DNA from: Chloroflexota bacterium
GTDB taxonomy: Bacteria; Chloroflexota; Dehalococcoidia; UBA2979
DNA: 47,797 bases
Assembly (NCBI GenBank): GCA_947470025.1
Contig: CANIRU010000006.1
Location: forward strand, 1-47,797
Reading direction: 5' to 3'
Of the stretch, positions 44,274-47,797 are shown piece by piece. Positions within the stretch are counted from its first letter, which is position 1. Every line of letters begins with the position of its first letter. The position numbers and the translations under genes were made by a program. The notes below the pieces were generated by a model. The model made no database searches and was not told where the DNA came from. It worked only from the letters and a program-made list of their open reading frames with translations.

Positions 44274-45526
44274 TGGACGCCGAGGGACTCCGCGACCTCC
44301 ACCCCGGAGCGTGCGCCGTCCTCGTGGAATCCGTACCCGAGATGCGCGCCGGCGAAGTACGTCTCTCGCTGCCCCTGCAGCGCACGGAGGAGACGCTGCG
44401 CCTCAAGGGTGCGCAAGGAGTAGACGGGGTGGGCATAGTCAAATGCCGCGATCACCCGAGCCGGATCGACGTTTGCTCCGGGATTCACCGATACGCAGTA
44501 CGTCGTCGATCCGGGCATGTTCTGCAACCGGTTCAGGTCGTAGCTCATCGTGAGTGTCGTCGGGAAGCCCTCGCGCTCGATACGGTGGTAGTTCCACGCC
44601 GCGCGAGCAGATGCTCGCCGTGGCAATACGCGCTCGTCTGTATGGAGGACCACCCGGTTCTGCGTGTAGGTGAAGCCACTCAACGCTTCGCGCTCCTCCG
44701 GCGAGGCGTCGGACAACAATGCCAGCGCCTGGTCCGCGTGACAGGCGAGCACCACCGTATCGAAGTGGCGTTCTTCGCCGTCTGGCAGCGCGACACACGC
44801 CCCGCCGGGTTGCCGCCTGACTCCTGCGATCGGTGTCCCGAGATGAAGCTTTGCCGGATCGATGGTACGGAGAATCGCGGTCACATAGTTGCGGGCTCCG
44901 CCGACGATCCACCGCCACTCTGGAACACTGTGCAACGCGAGCACCCCGTGCTGATCGAGGAAGCGGAACAGATAGTTCGTCGGAAACGCCAGCACATCGG
45001 CCGGCGCATTCGACCAGGTGGAGGCGATCAGCGGGATGATGATGCGCTCGCGAAAGTCGTGGCCGTAGTGCCCCCGCCGGAGGTACTCCTCGAACGGGAC
45101 GTCGTGCAGCAGATCTCGCCGCAGTACCTCACGCGCGTTCCGCTGGAACCGCAGCACGTCCAGGCCCATCAACGCGCGGCGGACATTGAACAGGTTCCGC
45201 GCGCTACCCAGGTACCCGCGCCATCCGCGGCTGCTGTACTCGAAATCATCATCTTCGGAGCGCACACCAAAGGACATATCAGAGGGGCGCGTTTCAATCT
45301 GCAGCTCGGACAGCAGACGGCTGAAGACGGGGTAGGTGCGCTGGTTGTAGACGATGAATCCAACGTCCAGGGCCACTTCAGCGCCTGTGTCGCTCCGCGT
45401 GACCACCGTGTTGGCATGCCCGCCAGCGGTGTCGCGCGCCTCGAACAACTCCACGTCATGTTTCCGCTGAAGGAGGTAGGCCGCGACGAGACCGCTCACG
45501 CCTCCACCGATGATCGCGATATGCAC
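44267..45526 (-). CDS. FAD-dependent amine-oxidase-fold oxidoreductase
   Basis: Predicted 419-residue flavoprotein. It begins with the Rossmann dinucleotide motif IGGGVSGLVAAYLL and 'EARDTAGGHANTV', and continues with an amine-oxidase/carotenoid-desaturase-like fold ('DVGFIVYNQRTYPVF', 'VVLACHADQALALL', 'TYFAGAHLGYGFHEDG'). Homologues are encoded with DUF1365 and cyclopropane synthase-like enzymes and are thought to act on membrane lipids. The ATG lies 2 nt after the SDR stop, and its own stop overlaps DUF1365. It is the core of the operon. Confidence 0.92.
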   Translation of the reverse strand: MHIAIIGGGVSGLVAAYLLQRKHDVELFEARDTAGGHANTVVTRSDTGAEVALDVGFIVYNQRTYPVFSRLLSELQIETRPSDMSFGVRSEDDDFEYSSRGWRGYLGSARNLFNVRRALMGLDVLRFQRNAREVLRRDLLHDVPFEEYLRRGHYGHDFRERIIIPLIASTWSNAPADVLAFPTNYLFRFLDQHGVLALHSVPEWRWIVGGARNYVTAILRTIDPAKLHLGTPIAGVRRQPGGACVALPDGEERHFDTVVLACHADQALALLSDASPEEREALSGFTYTQNRVVLHTDERVLPRRASARAAWNYHRIEREGFPTTLTMSYDLNRLQNMPGSTTYCVSVNPGANVDPARVIAAFDYAHPVYSLRTLEAQRLLRALQGQRETYFAGAHLGYGFHEDGARSGVEVAESLGVQW

Positions 45527-45528
45527 GC

Positions 45529-46527
45529 CTAGACCTCCATCGCGTCAGGCCGAGGGAGACGCCAGCCGCTCGTCGCTTCGCACCACGCCCACAGGCGCTC
45601 GCGTCGCTGTTCGGTGTCCGCGGCTCGTGTCCTCGCGATGCGGTGCGCGGGGCGCCGCACGCGGTCGAACCAGAACGCACCGCTCGTCTGCGCGGCCTCG
45701 CGATCTGCGGCCAGCCAGGCGATTGTATCTGCGCCCTCCTCGGGGGATCGCAAGAGCGGGCGCAAGAGCTGCCGGAATCGAGGTAAGGACGCGGCGAGAC
45801 CCGGCGTATCGACCCACCCCGGATGCATCGAGTGGAATACGACGGAACGCCCCCTGGCACGCTCTGCCCACAGTTCGGTGAGCGTAATCTGCGCTCGTTT
45901 CGCACGCGCATACTGCTGCGATCCATCGAACGCAGCGGGTGCTGGGTCAAGGCCCGAGATGGTGAGCGGAGCGAGGTAGGCACCGCCCGAGGAGACCGTG
46001 ATCACCCGGCCCGGCGCTCCGAGTTCAAGTCGTTCGAGCAGCAGCCCTGTCAGGAGGAACGGCCCAGCCACCTGCGCGGCCGAAGTCTGCTCGATGCCCA
46101 TCGGCGAACGCCGATAACCCCCCGCAAGCGCTCCCGCGTTGTGGACCAAGATGTCGAGGCGGGAATGCTGTGCCATCACTTCCGCGGCAGCCCGTCGTAC
46201 ATCGTCGGGGTCGTCCATCGACGCAACGACCGTCGAGATGTGCGGGCCGCCGGCGACCTGCATCAGAGCGTCCCGCGCCACCTCTGTGCGCGCCTGGTCA
46301 CGGCCCAGGACGATGACGTGCGCTCCCATACGCGCGAGCGCCTCGGCCGCAGCGAAGCCGATGCCCGAGGTGGCCCCGGTGACGAGCGCCACACGACCAG
46401 TGAGGTCGTACGCTTCCAGCGGCTGCCAGCCGGCAACACGCCGCCGCACGGCACAGCCGATCCGAGTGAACGAGGTCACCACCGGCCACTCGATCGCCTG
46501 ATCCACGATTGGCGTCAGCGCGCCCAT
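45529..46527 (-). CDS. short-chain dehydrogenase/reductase (DHRS12-like)
   Basis: Predicted 332-residue extended SDR. The cofactor motif TGATSGIG follows an N-terminal extension of about 50 residues containing an amphipathic segment. 'HNAGAL' and the active YxxxK (YARAK) are present. The C-terminal region is long and Arg-rich. ATG 46527 is preferred to the upstream GTG because GAGGAA is then 6 nt away. It is the second gene of the operon, 25 nt after DUF2177 and 2 nt before the FAD enzyme. SDRs of this kind accompany DUF1365-FAD pairs in other genomes. Confidence 0.9.
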   Translation of the reverse strand: MGALTPIVDQAIEWPVVTSFTRIGCAVRRRVAGWQPLEAYDLTGRVALVTGATSGIGFAAAEALARMGAHVIVLGRDQARTEVARDALMQVAGGPHISTVVASMDDPDDVRRAAAEVMAQHSRLDILVHNAGALAGGYRRSPMGIEQTSAAQVAGPFLLTGLLLERLELGAPGRVITVSSGGAYLAPLTISGLDPAPAAFDGSQQYARAKRAQITLTELWAERARGRSVVFHSMHPGWVDTPGLAASLPRFRQLLRPLLRSPEEGADTIAWLAADREAAQTSGAFWFDRVRRPAHRIARTRAADTEQRRERLWAWCEATSGWRLPRPDAMEV

Positions 46528-46552
46528 CGGCACTTCCTCGCTGCATCGCGCA

Positions 46553-46957
46553 CTAGGTGAACCGGCGCGCGACGATGATCGCCATCGCGGCGACCACAGC
46601 GGTGAGCGATGCGCCCCACGCCATATCGACGACAGTCACGACCATCGACCATCCCCGGATCGTAGCCTGGTTCGTGAGGTCGTACGTGCCGTACGCCACC
46701 AGGCCAAGCAGCGCACCCATGGCGACCGCTCGGCTCAGCGGCCATTCGCCATCGAGCGCTGGGCGCACGACCAACACCACGACGCCGACGGCGTATAGAA
46801 GATAGAACGCAATGGCGGGAGCCAAACTCGGTGCGTCCAGAAGAAGGCCGGAGAGCTGCCTGCGGTAAAGCCGCGTGGTCATCGTCCCCAGCCAGATCCC
46901 GTCCAGCACGCCCATAGTTACCAGTGTCACCACCGCTGCAACCACGATCCGTCCCAT
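46553..46957 (-). CDS. DUF2177 membrane protein
   Basis: Predicted 134-residue protein with four transmembrane helices and the DUF2177 pattern ('VLDGIWLG', 'YRRQLSGLL', 'AYGTYDLTNQATIRGW'). Its function is unknown. GGAGG precedes the ATG. It is the first gene of the unit DUF2177-SDR-FAD-DUF1365. The same families are clustered in proteobacteria with a cyclopropane synthase-like gene, which is absent here. Confidence 0.9.
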   Translation of the reverse strand: MGRIVVAAVVTLVTMGVLDGIWLGTMTTRLYRRQLSGLLLDAPSLAPAIAFYLLYAVGVVVLVVRPALDGEWPLSRAVAMGALLGLVAYGTYDLTNQATIRGWSMVVTVVDMAWGASLTAVVAAMAIIVARRFT

Positions 46958-47202
46958 GTCCCCGCCTCCTCATATCCACGTGTCGGTCAGAACCTCGCGT
47001 CTTCCGCTACCACGTCGGCACCGCACTGCGCGCCCAGAGTAACTATGGGGCTGCGCCGTGACCGGAGCGTCACACAACGCACGGATGCTGATAGAGGAAG
47101 CCTCGGTGTGCGGCCTCGATTCGAGCGAGTTGCACGAGGATCGAGGAGGACTGGAGAGTCGATGTTCGACCCCACTGTCAGGCTCCGGCTTGAGAAACGG
47201 GC

Positions 47203-47344
47203 TGCATCCCACTATCCAGGTGGCCGGCAGCAGCGCGGCCTGTTCGAGCGCCGTCTCCGCCGCCTTCTCCTGCATGTCGGGCGGGTAGCCATACTTCCGG
47301 AGTATACGCTGAGCGCGCAGATCGTTGCAGGGGGCGATGCGATC
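47203..47344 (-). pseudogene. remnant of type I restriction HsdR C-terminus
   Basis: Read on the minus strand, an in-frame stretch gives '[20 protein letters not shown]' and then 'ALEQAALL'. This closely matches the conserved C-terminal end of HsdR-type restriction subunits ('[14 protein letters not shown]...VLEQAELL'). No other part of HsdR is in the window, and the stretch is followed by unrelated sequence. It is a fragment of about 45 codons left from a lost restriction system. The rest of 46958-47393 holds no gene I can support. Confidence 0.55.
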
Positions 47345-47356
47345 GAGGTGTGGGGA

Positions 47357-47384
47357 GAGGCGCCTCTAATTGCGGAGGCGCCTC
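47357..47384 (-). terminator. terminator after dnaN
   Basis: A 10-bp perfect stem of GAGGCGCCTC (47375-47384 with 47357-47366) and an 8-nt loop lie 10 nt after the dnaN stop. The stem sequence is self-complementary, so the hairpin forms on both strands. Confidence 0.65.
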
Positions 47385-47393
47385 AGTCTTCCG

Positions 47394-47797
47394 CTACCAT
47401 TGAACGAACATCGGCATGACGACGTGTACGAAGCGGTCGTTCCCGACGGGGCGGAGGACGCCCGGGCTCGATGGCGATGAGGTCTCGATCGCGACGCGGT
47501 CGGCGTCCATGACGCCGAGGACATCCGTCAGGTAGCGGCCGTTGAAGGCGATCTTCGCCTCGGCGCCGTTCACGACGGCGTCGATGACGCCCTCGTTGTC
47601 GCCGACTTCCTCGGCGCGCGCGGTGATGACGAGGCGGCCCGGGGCGCCGCCTTCGCCGGGCGTCGCGATCACACGGACGATGCCGGAGCCGTCACGCGCG
47701 AAGATCGAGGCGATGCGGGTCTCGCGTATGAACTCGCTGACGTTCACCTCGGTGCGGGTCGCGGAGTTCGCGGGGATGAGCTGGTCGTAGTTGGGGA
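47394..47797 (-). CDS. dnaN: DNA polymerase III beta sliding clamp, 3' part
   Basis: The window ends inside this gene. About 134 C-terminal codons are present, continuing past 47797. The segment reads 'PNYDQLIPANSATRTEVNVSEF' in frame, then 'FARDGSGIVRVIATPG' and 'IAFNGRYLTDVLG', and ends 'FVHVVMPMFVQW'. The 'PMPM'-like end is typical of the beta clamp. DnaN confers processivity on the replicative polymerase. It is on the opposite strand to gyrA, about 28 kb away. Confidence 0.95.
   Translation of the reverse strand, partial: PNYDQLIPANSATRTEVNVSEFIRETRIASIFARDGSGIVRVIATPGEGGAPGRLVITARAEEVGDNEGVIDAVVNGAEAKIAFNGRYLTDVLGVMDADRVAIETSSPSSPGVLRPVGNDRFVHVVMPMFVQW

Noticed and set aside
47045-47419. 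Plus-strand frame of 124 codons, or 85 codons from ATG 47162 with GGAGAG upstream
   Set aside because: It runs through the dnaN terminator hairpin into the dnaN 3' end, and the opposite strand carries the recognisable HsdR fragment.

Overview
The window is high-GC (roughly two-thirds G+C) bacterial chromosome. The gene content fits a Chloroflexota bacterium of the Dehalococcoidia / SAR202 type. It has paralogues of CaiB/BaiF CoA-transferases, flavin-dependent LLM monooxygenases, SDRs and Tat-exported family 5 solute-binding lipoproteins with no transporter beside them. This placement is inferred from gene content and from no marker phylogeny. I see no rRNA, CRISPR array, intact insertion sequence or prophage.

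Region by region. (1) 0.2-1.2 kb: two secreted proteins. (2) 1.4-8.3 kb: a catabolic stretch with two class III CoA-transferases (one lacking the catalytic Asp), an orphan solute-binding lipoprotein, an amidohydrolase, an SDR and a VOC protein. (3) 8.3-19 kb: household and hypothetical genes, including tRNA-Lys, two half-size EamA transporters, MscL with a zinc ribbon, a thioredoxin-like lipoprotein, RNase H, a large secreted protein, tRNA-Pro, a FlK-like thioesterase and several methyltransferases. A dispersed palindromic repeat sits between genes. (4) 19.3-27.5 kb: core genes gyrA-thiL-tsaE-tsaB-ndk, then divergent rsfS and mnmA, and two tRNA-Ser genes. (5) 28-29.4 kb: a sugar phosphotransferase gene broken by an in-frame TAG, followed by an APS kinase. 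(6) 29.5-37.1 kb: a second catabolic block. In it a solute-binding lipoprotein is bracketed by two paralogous alpha/beta-hydrolase-fold proteins that both lack the nucleophile, followed by two LLM oxidoreductases, an acyl-CoA-dehydrogenase-like flavoenzyme and an SDR without the YxxxK dyad. (7) 37.5-43.3 kb: a cyclic-di-GMP locus (GAF-GGDEF; membrane GGDEF-HD-GYP; lone GAF protein) with a 112-bp direct repeat, and a VIT1-type transporter. (8) 43.5-47 kb: a tight operon DUF2177-SDR-FAD oxidoreductase-DUF1365. (9) 47.2-47.8 kb: a remnant of a type I restriction HsdR C-terminus, and the 3' part of dnaN.

The hexamer CCTCGA/TCGAGG is strikingly frequent through most of the first 32 kb, inside and between genes, but falls to about the chance level in the 37-47 kb region. 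With the repeats and gene remnants, this suggests that segment was acquired later. The strongest oddities are the paired catalytically altered enzymes (CoA-transferases, alpha/beta-hydrolase pair, SDR), the amber-interrupted glycosyl-phosphate transferase and the iterated hexamer. No single locus is clearly a new defence or biosynthetic system.
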